DNA from: JABFRZ01 sp964631945
Lineage (GTDB): Bacteria > Planctomycetota > UBA1135 > GCA-002686595
Direction: 5' to 3'
Length of the DNA: 64,000 nucleotides
NCBI GenBank assembly: GCA_964631945.1
Contig: CAZWAY010000005.1
Coordinates: 53,669-117,668 of the forward strand
Shown here: one piece after another, positions 63,877 through 64,000 of the stretch
Layout: every line of letters begins with the position of its first letter
How positions within the stretch are numbered: position 1 is the first letter of the stretch
Translations under genes and position numbers: made by a program
The notes under the pieces: model-generated
Seen by the model: the letters and a program-made list of their open reading frames with translations, nothing else
What the model was told of the DNA's origin: nothing
Database searches by the model: none

Positions 63877-63893
63877 CCCTAACAGATGGCGAA
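63877..63893 (-). promoter_or_regulatory. shared element upstream of Y-family polymerase (SOS-like box)
   Basis: Plus-strand CCCTAACA-N-A-N-GGCGAA, identical at all fixed positions to 61199-61215. It lies 24 bases before the GTG, and its TAGGGT would be the -10, so a repressor bound here would block transcription. Confidence 0.6.
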
Positions 63894-63930
63894 CTTCGGC
63901 GCCCCGGGCCGCCCCCCGAGGGGCGGGCGC

Positions 63931-63936
63931 TAGGCT
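63931..63936 (+). promoter_or_regulatory. -10-like TAGGCT before trmL
   Basis: GCGC-TAGGCT ends 9 bases before the ATG at 63946, again implying a leaderless transcript. Confidence 0.42.
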
Positions 63937-63945
63937 GTGCCGCCC

Positions 63946-64000
63946 ATGGAACTCGTGCTCGTCCACCCGGAGATCCCGCACAACTCCGGTTGCGCCGCGC
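63946..64000 (+). CDS. trmL: tRNA (cytidine/uridine-34 2'-O)-methyltransferase, 5' part only
   Basis: Only 18 residues lie in the window (MELVLVHPEIPHNSGCAA). The opening LVxPEIPxNxG is the SPOUT-fold N terminus of TrmL (YibK), which methylates the wobble ribose of tRNA-Leu. The rest is beyond the window edge, so the assignment rests on this short motif. Confidence 0.6.
   Translation, partial: MELVLVHPEIPHNSGCAA

Overview
This window reads as chromosomal DNA of a very GC-rich bacterium. Nearly every codon ends in G or C, genes are packed tightly on both strands, and tail-to-tail overlaps of a few bases are common. Several traits together suggest Planctomycetota or a close relative: two ECF sigma factor operons (one paired with a membrane-anchored Ser/Thr kinase, one with a FecR-like/carboxypeptidase-regulatory-domain protein and tandem TPR paralogues), a PPi-type phosphofructokinase, a K+-dependent membrane pyrophosphatase, a protein with four SANT-like repeats, and a b6f-like quinol:cytochrome c reductase with a giant multihaem cytochrome. 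The assignment is inference; no rRNA or marker set is present. There is no plasmid, phage, transposase or CRISPR signature.

Layout. 0-9.3 kb: class V aminotransferase (5' end outside the window), DUF2071 protein, endonuclease III, then a minus-strand operon running ECF sigma factor -> FecR/CarboxypepD-like membrane protein -> two tandem TPR paralogues, followed by a DinB-fold protein and a nucleotidyltransferase. 9.3-21.7 kb: GH20-like glycosidase, HD-domain phosphohydrolase, a LysW-like zinc ribbon beside a tRNA 3'-end-like fragment, HupE/UreJ-like transporter, kinase plus ECF sigma factor, class I aminotransferase, a large unknown anchored protein and a type B carboxylesterase. 21.7-23.3 kb: a less GC-rich stretch with a gene remnant, a DUF1905/YdeI/DUF5990 fusion and tRNA-Leu(GAG); part of the tRNA 3' end seems to recur about 1.4 kb away. 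23.4-32.8 kb: pfp, a HEAT-repeat protein, then the respiratory operon Rieske - cytochrome b(N) - cytochrome b(C) - octahaem cytochrome c - cupredoxin, closed by a hairpin terminator. 32.8-46.9 kb: PolB-like 3'-5' exonuclease, rsfS, hppA, DedA, a YqiJ-like/flotillin pair, MauE-thioredoxin fusion, acyl-CoA synthetase, pcm, TerC, MORN-like lipoprotein, class I HMG-CoA reductase. 46.9-64 kb: fusA, a propeller-like protein and a DJ-1-like protein, a divergent Tex, ptsI, a SANT-repeat protein, an error-prone DnaE-type polymerase, ribosomal protein THX, a TerB/DUF697 protein, a Y-family polymerase and the start of trmL.

How the parts work together. The respiratory operon would move electrons from quinol through the Rieske/cytochrome b core to c haems and a copper protein. 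pfp and hppA both handle PPi and suggest that PPi carries energy in glycolysis and in membrane energisation. The two damage-type polymerases carry the same 17-base element just upstream of their starts, which points to common (SOS-like) control. Many monocistronic genes have a GC-TANNNT hexamer 6-13 bases before the start codon, which fits leaderless or very-short-leader transcription and was used to choose several starts.
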